Positions 8,941 to 16,505 of a DNA stretch of 64,000 nucleotides are shown here, in pieces. The notes under the pieces were generated by a model. That model was given only the letters and a program-made list of their open reading frames with translations. It was not told the origin of the DNA and did not search any database. How positions within the stretch are numbered: position 1 is the stretch's first letter; every line of letters starts with the position of its first letter. A program made the translations under genes and the position numbers. This DNA comes from GCA-2746365 sp963711255 (lineage in GTDB: Bacteria > Pseudomonadota > Gammaproteobacteria > SZUA-229): contig CAVQDO010000011.1 in assembly GCA_963711255.1 (NCBI GenBank), positions 62,001 through 126,000 on the forward strand, in the 5' to 3' direction.

Positions 8941-8980
8941 ATTACTGGAGCGGGGAGCGACTGCCACCCGCTCCAGTAAT
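8941..8980. terminator. bidirectional hairpin terminator candidate
   Basis: A perfect 14-base inverted repeat (ATTACTGGAGCGGG at 8941-8954, CCCGCTCCAGTAAT at 8967-8980) with a 12-base loop lies between the convergent genes ending at 8910 and 9001. The T-tracts on either side are weak, so termination strength is uncertain. Confidence 0.65.
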
Positions 8981-9000
8981 CAGTATTAATTACAGCTGAC

Positions 9001-9432
9001 TTACCTGTTTGGCTTTGCGCGCATGCTGTCACTGCGAGCCTTTACTCTTGTTTGCATCATTTCCTGATGTTTTTGCTGAATTAGACGGCGTTCTTCAGGT
9101 GTTTTGGCATTTCTCATCTGTTGTTGATGCTGCATTCTTTCCTGTTCAGTCATGAGGCCGCCTCTACCCTGCTTACTTCCAGCTGGGCGTTCACGTAAAG
9201 TCTGACCACGTGCTTCAGCTCTTGTGCGCATTAATTCATGCTGTTTTTTCTGAATTTGCTGACGTTCTTCCGCAGTTTTAGCATTCCTCATGCTTTCGCG
9301 ATGCTGGAGTCTTTCCTGTTCAGTCATCAGCTGCCGACCGCTAACTTCCTGTTTTTCCTGAGCAAAAGTCGTGCCGCTGAACGCAATTATGGCTGCTGTG
9401 CAGGCGGCAAAAATAAATGGTTTGTTAATCAT
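9001..9432 (-). CDS. secreted protein with two tandem LMTEQER repeats
   Basis: A 143-residue protein with a signal peptide (about 1-24, ending TTFA) and then two copies of a roughly 58-residue basic helical unit. The first begins LMTEQERLQHRESMRNAKT and the second LMTEQERMQHQQQMRNAKT. Each continues with EER..IQ.K..E.M.TR..AR. The mature protein is very rich in Arg, Gln, Glu and Met and contains no cysteine. It is probably periplasmic and largely alpha-helical, in the general style of Spy/CpxP-like or metal-responsive proteins, but no CpxP LTxxQ motif is seen, so I do not assign a family. Confidence 0.75.
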   Translation of the reverse strand: MINKPFIFAACTAAIIAFSGTTFAQEKQEVSGRQLMTEQERLQHRESMRNAKTAEERQQIQKKQHELMRTRAEARGQTLRERPAGSKQGRGGLMTEQERMQHQQQMRNAKTPEERRLIQQKHQEMMQTRVKARSDSMRAKPNR

Positions 9433-10112
9433 ATCTAATACCTTAAATATAGTGAAAATTGATGTTACTGCTACAGGTACACCACAGCATCAGACGGTAA
9501 CTGTCTGTATCTGGTCATGTCCAGAACTGAAATTTACAGTATTGCCGGTATCCGGTTGTTAACATAGATCAAAAACACGCAGATAAAGGGAGTATTGATT
9601 CTTGCTGTTATTAAACGTGTGCGGATGGAAATACCTGGAAAGGGCTGTACTATTTTATTCGTGTTGAAAGATATTACTGTTTTTCACTACGAAAAAATCT
9701 TAAGCATACTATGCGCAGTTATAGCGGAGAGTTGTATTTATTCGCCAATATAATGGTTACGTATTTTCGCTTTTAATTTGTCAATATCTACAGTTACAAA
9801 ACCATCGACGCAATCTGAAAATTTCGGGTCAACATTAAAATCACTCAATATAACGCCATCATGTTCACAGACTTCTGTGTATTGTTTTTTACAAGCTGGG
9901 TACAGAATGTCCGAGCGTGTTCATCATGGCTTTAAATTGAACAAAATATATTATCTAGTCATCGCCACAAATTTGCCGTTAAAGTTTTTCTTTTTCATCG
10001 TCGCTGAGATGGCAGGGTTTTATTGCAGTTACCGGTTTTTCCTCTGTGCCAAAATATAACGATATTCAGCGATTTGCGGATTATTATGCGGATACCGGTT
10101 GCATTGCTGAGT
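9433..10112. other. 730-bp gap before trpB, mostly without a complete gene
   Basis: No complete, well-supported gene is visible. The plus-strand open frame at 9778-10059 uses a TTG start, lacks a ribosome-binding site and reads as low-quality hydrophobic sequence. The minus strand holds the coding-like fragment described at 9738-9920. A further minus-strand stretch near 10000-10070 ends KPCHLSDDEKEKL and may be another scrap of a decayed gene. Confidence 0.4.
9738..9920 (-). pseudogene. fragment of an unidentified gene (C-terminal ~60 residues)
   Basis: The minus strand reads an open frame containing YPACKKQYTEVCEHDG and ending AKIRNHYIGE before a TAA. Composition is protein-like, with a possible Cys pair. 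It has no ATG, GTG or TTG start and is preceded by an in-frame TGA. It may be the tail of a decayed gene or the product of another frame error. Function is unknown. Confidence 0.3.
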
Positions 10113-10142
10113 TTGACAGTTAATATGCATTATCTTTGTTAT
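10113..10142 (+). promoter_or_regulatory. candidate sigma-70 promoter for trpB
   Basis: TTGACA at 10113-10118 and TGTTAT at 10137-10142 are separated by 18 bases. Transcription would start about 14-20 bases before the trpB ATG, which has CCGGAG as its ribosome-binding site. No leader peptide or attenuator is visible. Confidence 0.4.
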
Positions 10143-10162
10143 AAACATTCCGGAGTACTGAT

Positions 10163-11362
10163 ATGTCATTTGAATTTGCTGCCATGCCCGATGAAAAGGG
10201 TTATTTCGGTGAATACGGCGGCCAGATAATTCCGCCCGAATTAAAGCAAATTATGGATGATATTAATGATGCCTACGACAGGGTTCGACAGACGGAAGAG
10301 TTTCAGCAGGAACTGGCCATGCTCAACGAAGACTATACCGGTCGGCCCAGCCCCATCTACTTCGCCCGTCGATTAAGCGAGCAGTGTGGTGGTGCAAAAA
10401 TATTTTTTAAACGCGAAGACCTGAACCATACTGGCGCGCATAAAATTAACCATTGCCTGGGTGAAGCGCTGCTGGCGAAATACATGGGCAAGACCAAGGT
10501 GATTGCTGAAACCGGCGCTGGTCAGCACGGTGTGGCACTGGCTACTGCCTGTGCCCTGGTTGGTATTGATTGTGAAATTCATATGGGTGAAATCGATATA
10601 GAAAAAGAACACCCCAATGTTACCAAAATGAAGATTCTTGGCTGCAAGCTGGTACCGGTTTCACGCGGAACGCGCACCCTGAAAGATGCAGTAGACAGTG
10701 CATTTGAAGAGTACCTGAAAGACCCTGTTAATTTTATATATGCTATAGGCTCAGTGGTCGGTCCTCATCCATTCCCAAAAATGGTACGCGATTTTCAAAG
10801 TGTGGTTGGCCGTGAAGCGCGTGAACAATTCCTGGCAAAACAGGGCAGACTGCCTGATATTATTGCCGCCTGCGTTGGTGGTGGTTCAAATGCTATCGGT
10901 ATATTTACAGCCTTTCTCAACGATGAGAATGTAAAACTGGTCGGTATAGAACCGGCGGGTAAGGGGCTGGATACCAACCAGCATGCGGCAACCTTAACCC
11001 TGGGAAGTAAAGGCGCTATTCATGGATTTGAATGTTATAACCTGCAGGATGGCGAAGGTAATCCGTTGCCCGTTTATTCAATCGCGTCAGGACTTGATTA
11101 CCCGGGTGTAGGGCCCCAGCACTGTTACCTAAAAGATATTGAACGTGTTCAGTATGAAACGGCGGATGATAAGGAATGCCTTGATGCATTCATGACCCTG
11201 TCGCGGGTAGAAGGCATTATCCCTGCACTTGAAAGCGCCCATGCTGTGGCTTACGCCATGCGGGCAGCGTCAACCATGTCAAAAGACCAGAGCATACTGG
11301 TCAATCTTTCGGGTCGTGGTGATAAAGATGCAGACTTTGTTGCCGATAAACTTAAACTGTAA
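10163..11362 (+). CDS. trpB: tryptophan synthase beta chain
   Basis: A 399-residue PLP enzyme that condenses indole with serine to make tryptophan. The N-terminus KGYFGEYGGQIIPPEL is diagnostic. The Schiff-base lysine is in HTGAHKINHCLGEALLA (about residue 94). GAGQHGVALATA, SVVGPHPFPKMVRDFQSVVG, the phosphate loop GGGSNAIGIF and the terminal LSGRGDKD are all present. Length is normal. Unusually, no trpA, trpF or other trp gene is adjacent, so it is a solitary copy with its own promoter. It may be the only TrpB or a second, stand-alone TrpB; this window cannot tell. Confidence 0.95.
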   Translation: MSFEFAAMPDEKGYFGEYGGQIIPPELKQIMDDINDAYDRVRQTEEFQQELAMLNEDYTGRPSPIYFARRLSEQCGGAKIFFKREDLNHTGAHKINHCLGEALLAKYMGKTKVIAETGAGQHGVALATACALVGIDCEIHMGEIDIEKEHPNVTKMKILGCKLVPVSRGTRTLKDAVDSAFEEYLKDPVNFIYAIGSVVGPHPFPKMVRDFQSVVGREAREQFLAKQGRLPDIIAACVGGGSNAIGIFTAFLNDENVKLVGIEPAGKGLDTNQHAATLTLGSKGAIHGFECYNLQDGEGNPLPVYSIASGLDYPGVGPQHCYLKDIERVQYETADDKECLDAFMTLSRVEGIIPALESAHAVAYAMRAASTMSKDQSILVNLSGRGDKDADFVADKLKL

Positions 11363-11405
11363 GTATTGCCTCCGGCTATAAGCTGGCAGGCATTATGACT
11401 AGAGT

Positions 11406-11750
11406 ATGTCCATTTCAACATCTAAATTTGATCGTGCAGTATGGCAGGTGGTTTCTGGCATATCGCCCGCTCGAGTGATGAGTTATGGAGAAGTCGCCCG
11501 TAAAGCCGGGTTCCCTCGTCATGCCAGGATGGTTAGCAAAGCCATGTGCCGCTCACCACAATCTTTGCCGTGGCACCGTGTAGTTCGTTCTGATCGCACG
11601 CTGGCGTTCGAGAAAGGAAGTGACGCTTATAAAAAACAACAGGCACTATTAGAGCATGAAGGTGTATATATTAAAAACGGGATAGTTATCCCGCTTGAAT
11701 CAGACGAAAATAAAGATTTAGATGAACTGCTCTGGGGGCCGACAGAGTAA
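11406..11750 (+). CDS. alkyltransferase-like protein (Atl/YbaZ type)
   Basis: A 114-residue homologue of the DNA-binding domain of O6-alkylguanine-DNA alkyltransferase. The active-site PCHR is PWHR here (SLPWHRVVRS), the hallmark of Atl proteins. They bind alkylated guanine without repairing it and hand the lesion to nucleotide excision repair. ISPARVMSYGEVARKAG is the helix-turn-helix entry and ARMVSKAM precedes the active site. A genuine Ogt-type enzyme with PCHR is encoded nearby at 13082-13912. The gene follows trpB on the same strand by 43 bases. Confidence 0.92.
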   Translation: MSISTSKFDRAVWQVVSGISPARVMSYGEVARKAGFPRHARMVSKAMCRSPQSLPWHRVVRSDRTLAFEKGSDAYKKQQALLEHEGVYIKNGIVIPLESDENKDLDELLWGPTE

Positions 11751-11775
11751 ATTCAACCTGTAGTGGAGAGAAACT

Positions 11776-12039
11776 ATGGATTTTAGCAACATAAAAAATT
11801 ACAACGAATTGCTAGTACTGGATTATATACAATCAGACGTTGAGCCGCGCTATTCAGAAAAGTCAGAAGACTTTTTTCTGGATGTAGCCTGTTACGCTTT
11901 ATCAAAGTTACCTTCCCGGTATATGCGGCATGACATCGATATGGCATTTTTTATGAATGAAGGTGAACGTACAGCGTTAGAGATAGAGGTTAAAACGGCT
12001 GTAGATGACGCAGTAGGACACATCCTGAAAAACCCATAA
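11776..12039 (+). CDS. ComFB family protein
   Basis: An 87-residue protein with the ComFB signature: NYNELLVLDYIQSDVEPRY at the N-terminus, then DVACYALSKLPSRYMRHDID and AVDDAVGHIL. ComFB was first described as a competence-locus protein of unknown function in Bacillus. Homologues in cyanobacteria have been reported as cyclic-dinucleotide receptors. In a window with three large GGDEF-EAL proteins that role is attractive but unproven. It starts 25 bases after the Atl gene with GTGGAGAG as ribosome-binding site, so the two may be co-transcribed. Confidence 0.82.
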   Translation: MDFSNIKNYNELLVLDYIQSDVEPRYSEKSEDFFLDVACYALSKLPSRYMRHDIDMAFFMNEGERTALEIEVKTAVDDAVGHILKNP

Positions 12040-12086
12040 AAAATCAGGATAGTGTTTGGTGTTTGATTATAAAGTTAAGCATCATA

Positions 12087-12452
12087 TTATACACTGACGT
12101 AAATCTCATTCTGAAAACGAGGCGTGCACAGGGCTAAAAAAACCAGGTCGTATTCACCCGTATTGGTTATCCGTTGTCGAACTTCCGGCGGAATGATAAC
12201 GCTATCACCGGCTTTAACTATCTGTGGTTCAAGCTCACCGATTTCAACTTTTCCAATGCCCTCCAGTATGACATAGCGTTCGCTAACGCCGCGCAGGTAA
12301 TGCCATTTGGTTGTTTTCCCAGGTTCTACACGCGCCCTTGCTATCGAGAGTTGCGGGTCATCGGGGCTGTTTGATAATTCTGTTATAAAGCAGCCTTCAG
12401 CAAAAAAGTATTCGCTTGAAAGGTCGCAGAATTTAATTTCCGGTTTCATCAT
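12087..12452 (-). CDS. cupin-domain protein
   Basis: A 121-residue single cupin barrel. Motif 1 is ARVEPGKTTKWHYLRGVSERYVILEG, with one histidine and glutamate in the metal-binding region. Motif 2 is AGDSVIIPPEVRQRITNTGE, where the second histidine of classical cupins is replaced (Q/R), so metal binding may be altered. ATG codons at positions 1 and 2 are both usable. It stands alone on the minus strand, convergent with the comFB gene. The ligand or substrate is unknown. Confidence 0.85.
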   Translation of the reverse strand: MMKPEIKFCDLSSEYFFAEGCFITELSNSPDDPQLSIARARVEPGKTTKWHYLRGVSERYVILEGIGKVEIGELEPQIVKAGDSVIIPPEVRQRITNTGEYDLVFLALCTPRFQNEIYVSV

Positions 12453-12638
12453 AATTATCTGCCAGTTGAGCGTAATATAGCCAGTGTTGACATCGACGCA
12501 GTTGCCAATAAAAACTCGCGTAAAAAATTGCCATTATACAGTGTTAAAAAGGCATAATAGCTAGAGACAAGGTGCCTGGCTCTTTGTCAGTTACTTATTT
12601 ATGATTTTCACAATAATGATTTTAGCTATGGTTAAACG

Positions 12639-12893
12639 ATGAACAGAGTTGTAAGGCAGCTGATACTTTTACTGATTTCATGTTTTGCGGTAACCGGCTG
12701 CCTGACACTGGTGAGTATGCCGGAACAGGTAACCTCATTAAACACTGACTGTAACCCTGAAGATATGAAAATACTTAATGAAGTCGTTAATCTGAATGGT
12801 GAGCAAACGTGGACAGCCAAATGTGGCGGCAGGACTTATAACTGCAGCTATTTTCCAGAGGTTGATTCTAGCTGTTACGAAGTGAGTGAGTAA
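12639..12893 (+). CDS. small lipoprotein
   Basis: An 84-residue protein with a lipoprotein signal peptide: basic NRVVRQ, a hydrophobic core LILLLISCFAVTGC, and the lipobox VTGC with the lipidated cysteine at residue 21. The mature part has four cysteines (TDCNPE, AKCGG, YNCSYF, SSCYE), suggesting two disulfides in the periplasm. No family was recognised. Confidence 0.8.
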   Translation: MNRVVRQLILLLISCFAVTGCLTLVSMPEQVTSLNTDCNPEDMKILNEVVNLNGEQTWTAKCGGRTYNCSYFPEVDSSCYEVSE

Positions 12894-12945
12894 CATCAGG
12901 TGCAAATATTTCAAGCAGCATGAACTTCGCTGACATCAGGTTTCC

Positions 12946-13047
12946 ATGGGTGAATATGTTGAATACATGAAACAGGCTGGCGTACCGGAGAACTATATTG
13001 CACTGCTTCAATATCTGTTTACCTATGTACTGGATGACAGCTATTAA
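12946..13047 (+). pseudogene. C-terminal relic of an NmrA/SDR-type oxidoreductase
   Basis: A 33-codon frame reads MGEYVEYMKQAGVPENYIA and continues LLQYLFTYVLDDSY before TAA. This resembles the tail region of NmrA-like NAD(P)-binding proteins, where an EYxxxxGxPxxYxxxLxxLF motif precedes the terminal helices. Nothing of the Rossmann domain is found upstream. The segment is best read as the remnant of a deleted gene between the lipoprotein and the Ada-like gene. Confidence 0.45.
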
Positions 13048-13081
13048 TACTACATTACTTACTGTTCTATATTAATTCTGA

Positions 13082-13912
13082 TTAACCATTAATTGCCATT
13101 TCTCTCACCAGCATGGCATGTTTTCGCGTTTCACCCCAGCGGTAACCGCCCAGTGCGCCACTTTGTTGAATGACCCTATGACATGGAATGATGAATGCTA
13201 CCGGGTTTGCGCCTATAGCAGTTCCGACTGCACGAGCGGCTTTAGGTTTGTCGATTAAGCGGGCAATTTTTCCATAGCTGGTAATTTCTCCCTGTTTGAT
13301 ATTGAGTAATGCCTGCCAGACATTGATCTGGAAATTTGTACCTTGTACCAGTAATGATAGCGGTGAAGACGCGGGTGGGTTGCCGTAAAACATATTGTCT
13401 ATAATTGCTGATGTTTCATTTTCATCTTCAACAAGTTCAGCCTGTGGCCATTCCAGTTTCAGGTTTTTTACCAGTGCTGATTTCGTTTCTTTTTCTATAA
13501 AAACAAGTTTGCAAATTCCTCTGCTGGTTACTGCTATAAAAGCATTGCCATAGGGACTTGCATGGATGCCGTAACGAATCGTTAATCCAAGGCCAGCCTG
13601 TTTATACTGTGATGGAGTCACTGCTTCGATATTTATAAAATGGTCATACAGCCGCGAACTGCTGCTTAAACCAATAGCATCAGAAACCGCCAGTACAGAC
13701 AGTGAGCTTTCTTTAATTAGCTGTTTCGCATTTTGCAGCGTCAGCACCTGTAAAAAACGTTTTGGGCTTACCCCCGCCCATCGGCTAAACAGACGCTGAA
13801 AATGGAACGGGCTTAAATTTACCTGCGCCGCTATGTCGTCCAGGGTTGGCTGGCTGCTTACGTTCTTACGAATGTAAGTAATGGCCTTTGCAATTTTATC
13901 GTAATCACTCAT
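13082..13912 (-). CDS. AraC-type regulator fused to O6-methylguanine-DNA methyltransferase (Ada-like)
   Basis: A 276-residue fusion. Residues about 1-105 form an AraC helix-turn-helix domain (LDDIAAQVNLSPFHFQRLFSR). The C-terminal half is an alkyltransferase with the methyl-acceptor cysteine in IIPCHRVIQQSGALGGYRWG. The zinc-binding methylphosphotriester domain of E. coli Ada is absent, so the methyl-sensing switch of Ada cannot work in the same way. The start is ATG 13912; the longer frame relies on a TTG. It may act both as repair enzyme and regulator. Together with the Atl gene at 11406 it makes two alkylguanine-handling proteins within 2.5 kb. Confidence 0.92.
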   Translation of the reverse strand: MSDYDKIAKAITYIRKNVSSQPTLDDIAAQVNLSPFHFQRLFSRWAGVSPKRFLQVLTLQNAKQLIKESSLSVLAVSDAIGLSSSSRLYDHFINIEAVTPSQYKQAGLGLTIRYGIHASPYGNAFIAVTSRGICKLVFIEKETKSALVKNLKLEWPQAELVEDENETSAIIDNMFYGNPPASSPLSLLVQGTNFQINVWQALLNIKQGEITSYGKIARLIDKPKAARAVGTAIGANPVAFIIPCHRVIQQSGALGGYRWGETRKHAMLVREMAING

Positions 13913-14131
13913 CGTGTATATCAGGTCCTGCAAATAGAGGCACCATCAAGCAGTGATGCGTTAAGCCTCATACACCTCATGCCATGTATATAGCAAGGCT
14001 TCGGCCTGAACTAATCTTAACAGCCTTAATAAAAATTTAACGAAGGAATAAGTAATTTTGGCTCATTAGAATTATGAGTCCTGGATATATAATATTCGAA
14101 CCGAATCTTGCTGTATTTTCAGATAATAAAA
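13913..14131. other. spacer upstream of the Ada-like gene
   Basis: About 310 bases separate the Ada-like start (13912) and the yccA stop (14227). Apart from the terminator hairpin at 14132-14165, I see no gene, repeat or clear regulatory motif. The Ada-like promoter must lie here. Confidence 0.4.
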
Positions 14132-14165
14132 GCCAGCCCCTGCTTTAGCTAAAGCAGGGGCTGGC
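14132..14165 (-). terminator. rho-independent terminator of yccA
   Basis: A perfect 16-base stem, GCCAGCCCCTGCTTTA and its complement, closes on a 2-base gap. Read on the minus strand it is followed by TTTTATTAT. It lies about 60 bases past the yccA stop. Confidence 0.9.
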
Positions 14166-14226
14166 AGACCAGAATGGTTTTGTAGTCCGTTGGATTTATT
14201 TGCTTCCTGCCTGTGAACTCCAGCCG

Positions 14227-14898
14227 CTACTCATCACCCTGCATAAAGCCAAGAAGGTGTAACAGGCTGGTGAACAGGTTAAAGATAGACACAAACAAGG
14301 TTACGGTAGCCATGATGTAATTGGTTTCACCGCCGTGAATGATGTTGCTGGTTTCATATAATATGAGTCCAGACATTAACAATACGAACATGGCTGACAC
14401 TGCCAGCGACAGCACGGGCATGGCGAAGAATATTGAAGCTAAACCAGCGAGGAAAGCTACCATAATGCCCACCATCAGGAATCCGCCCATAAAGCTGAAA
14501 TCTTTGCGAGTGGTGAGTGCGTAGCCCGATAATGCAAAGAAGATTGCGCCGGTACCAGCCATCGCTGTTGTTACAATCTGGCTGCCATTGGTCATCGCCA
14601 GGTAGCTGTTAAGGATTGGCCCCAGCGTGTAACCCATAAAACCCGTCAGGGCAAAAACAAAGACCAGTCCCAGGCCGCTGTCACGAAACTTTGCGGTTGC
14701 GAACAACAGGCCGAAATAACCGACGAGCGTCAGCAGCAGACCCGGGTGAGGAAGGTTTAAACTCATCGAAATACCGGCTGTCAGTGCACTGAATAGCAGT
14801 GTCATGGACAGTAGTGAGTAGGTGTTTCGAATCACCTTGTTGGTGTTTAGAACCGACTCTTGTGTGCGTGTTGCTGTGTTTAGTATTGGACTGTTCAT
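14227..14898 (-). CDS. yccA: Bax inhibitor-1/YccA family membrane protein
   Basis: A 223-residue inner-membrane protein with about seven hydrophobic segments. RNTYSLLSMTLLFSALTAG is the BI-1 family opening. ALTGFMGYTLGPILNSY and the closing LYETSNIIHGGETNYIMATV with an internal LFVSIFNLFTSLL are typical of YccA. In E. coli YccA interacts with FtsH and HflKC. The gene follows hpf on the same strand by 25 bases and is closed by the strong terminator at 14132-14165. Confidence 0.9.
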   Translation of the reverse strand: MNSPILNTATRTQESVLNTNKVIRNTYSLLSMTLLFSALTAGISMSLNLPHPGLLLTLVGYFGLLFATAKFRDSGLGLVFVFALTGFMGYTLGPILNSYLAMTNGSQIVTTAMAGTGAIFFALSGYALTTRKDFSFMGGFLMVGIMVAFLAGLASIFFAMPVLSLAVSAMFVLLMSGLILYETSNIIHGGETNYIMATVTLFVSIFNLFTSLLHLLGFMQGDE

Positions 14899-14923
14899 AA
14901 TGAATTAACTCCAGTTGATTTAG

Positions 14924-15310
14924 TTAGTGTGTTTCAGTTAAGGCCGTTGCAGGCTCTTCCATTTCAGTCAGGGGCTGTAGCTGGTGTCGCCTGGCCGAAC
15001 GGCCGTTATCGCGTTGACGTGTTAGTCGACGTCCTACTGTTCGGCCAGCGCGGTCAACGGCACGATCGATGGCAAAGTAGAGATCCTCTTCAGTATCTTC
15101 TACGACAATATCAGGCAAATGCGGAATTATTACCTGGATGTGACAGCACTTGTCCTCACCGCCACGCGGTCCGTTAATGTCAGACAGGCGTACCTTTATG
15201 CGCTGTATATACTCGTCCCTGGTGCTCAGGGCAAAGCCAAGGCGACGTTTAACATGGCCACGAAGGGCGTTCGAAAGTGGGAAGTTGCGAGCCTGAATAT
15301 CAATTTGCAT
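14924..15310 (-). CDS. HPF/RaiA family ribosome-associated protein
   Basis: A 128-residue protein. MQIDIQARNFPLSNALRGHV opens the beta-alpha-beta-beta-beta-alpha fold of hibernation factors. DKCCHIQVIIPHLPDIVVEDTEEDLYFAIDRAVDRAGRTVGRRL is the second half, followed by a short charged tail. This class sits in the decoding region of idle ribosomes, blocking translation or promoting dimers. The start is ATG 15310, set by AGAGGA eight bases upstream. It is transcribed with yccA and divergent from nhaR, whose palindrome at 15382 lies in the shared promoter. Confidence 0.88.
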   Translation of the reverse strand: MQIDIQARNFPLSNALRGHVKRRLGFALSTRDEYIQRIKVRLSDINGPRGGEDKCCHIQVIIPHLPDIVVEDTEEDLYFAIDRAVDRAGRTVGRRLTRQRDNGRSARRHQLQPLTEMEEPATALTETH

Positions 15311-15381
15311 AAAATTATCCTCTGTAATGTATAAAAACATCGTGAGAAATCATACTAAGTATGTTTAAGAAACAATAAAAG

Positions 15382-15407
15382 TCGAATATAATTGAATATA
15401 TATTCGA
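15382..15407. promoter_or_regulatory. palindromic operator candidate between hpf and nhaR
   Basis: TCGAATATA and TATATTCGA form a perfect 9-base inverted repeat with an 8-base spacer, 13 bases before the first nhaR ATG (15420). An AT-rich interrupted palindrome next to a LysR-family gene fits an autoregulatory binding site. Confidence 0.5.
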
Positions 15408-15431
15408 AAATTACGAAGTATGGAAAACGCT

Positions 15432-16331
15432 ATGGTTAACTATAAACATCTGCATTATTTCTGGGTAGTAGCAAAAGAGGGTGGCATTGCGCGCGCCAGC
15501 GAAAGGTTGCACCTGACGCCACAGACTATCAGTGGTCAGTTAAGCCTGCTGGAAGAGTACCTGGGTATAAGCCTGTTTTCACGCGTTGGGCGAAACCTGG
15601 AGATTACTGAAACGGGAAGGCTGGTTTTGAGTTATGCGGATGAAATCTTTTCGCTTGGCGGTGAACTCGAGGAGTTGGTGCATCAGTTGCCTGCCAGCCT
15701 GCCTCAGACAATAAGGATCGGTGTGGTCGATGTTGTGCCCAAGTCCATCGCGCACCGTATTCTTGAGCCTGCATTAAAAATGCCGGAACCTGTACGAATG
15801 ATATGCCGGGAATCCAGTCTGGATACGCTGTTAGCAGAGCTATCAGTACACCGCCTTGATATAGTTCTGGCAGACCGTCCAATTCCGTCAACCGTCAGTA
15901 CCAGGGGGTATAGCCATAAACTGGGTGAGTGTGGAGTCAGCTTTTTTGCCACTAAAAAACTAAAGAAGAGCTTGAAAGGCGATTTTCCTCAGTGCCTGGA
16001 TGGTGCGCCACTACTGTTGCCAAGCAGCGGCAATCATCTGCGTTCGGCTATAGATCAATGGCTAGACAAGCTTCGCATTTACCCGCGTGTCGTTGCAGAG
16101 TTTGATGATAGTGCATTAATGAAGGTTTTTGGACAGGAAAGTGCGGGCATATTTATAGCGCCAGCTGCCATAGAAGCAGAAGTAGAAACGCAATTCCATG
16201 CTGTGTGCATTGGCCGTGTCAATGAACTGAAAGAGCGTTTTTATGCTATTTCTGTAGAGCGCCGTATTTTGCATCCTGTAGTGACCGCTATAATGGAAAC
16301 GGCGCGCGAATCGCTGTTTGCTGAAAGTTAA
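15432..16331 (+). CDS. nhaR: LysR-family transcriptional activator NhaR
   Basis: A 299-residue LysR regulator. VNYKHLHYFWVVAKEGGIARASERLHLTPQTISGQLSLLEEYLG is the near-invariant NhaR N-terminal helix-turn-helix. The remainder is a LysR effector domain (IRIGVVDVVPKSIAHRIL and onward). In E. coli NhaR activates the Na+/H+ antiporter gene nhaA and the pga biofilm operon, responding to sodium. No nhaA is in the window. The start was set at the ATG at 15432 to match family N-termini and because GGAAA precedes it; ATG 15420 would add four residues. Confidence 0.93.
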   Translation: MVNYKHLHYFWVVAKEGGIARASERLHLTPQTISGQLSLLEEYLGISLFSRVGRNLEITETGRLVLSYADEIFSLGGELEELVHQLPASLPQTIRIGVVDVVPKSIAHRILEPALKMPEPVRMICRESSLDTLLAELSVHRLDIVLADRPIPSTVSTRGYSHKLGECGVSFFATKKLKKSLKGDFPQCLDGAPLLLPSSGNHLRSAIDQWLDKLRIYPRVVAEFDDSALMKVFGQESAGIFIAPAAIEAEVETQFHAVCIGRVNELKERFYAISVERRILHPVVTAIMETARESLFAES

Positions 16332-16505
16332 ATAATACATTTATTAGATTTAATTCGAATGAGTTTATCGATAGCTGGATGTAGCTGTCAGGTTATTATT
16401 ATGATTTATGTTGTGATGAACTTGTTGCGCTTGCTGAGATAGATTAGCTGAGTCGATTAAAAAACAACGGCGAAAATTTAATATCCACCTGTTTCGGAGA
16501 ACACT

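Noticed and set aside
9778..10059. Plus-strand open frame of 93 codons before trpB
   Set aside because: TTG start, no ribosome-binding site, low-quality hydrophobic composition, and the opposite strand reads better.
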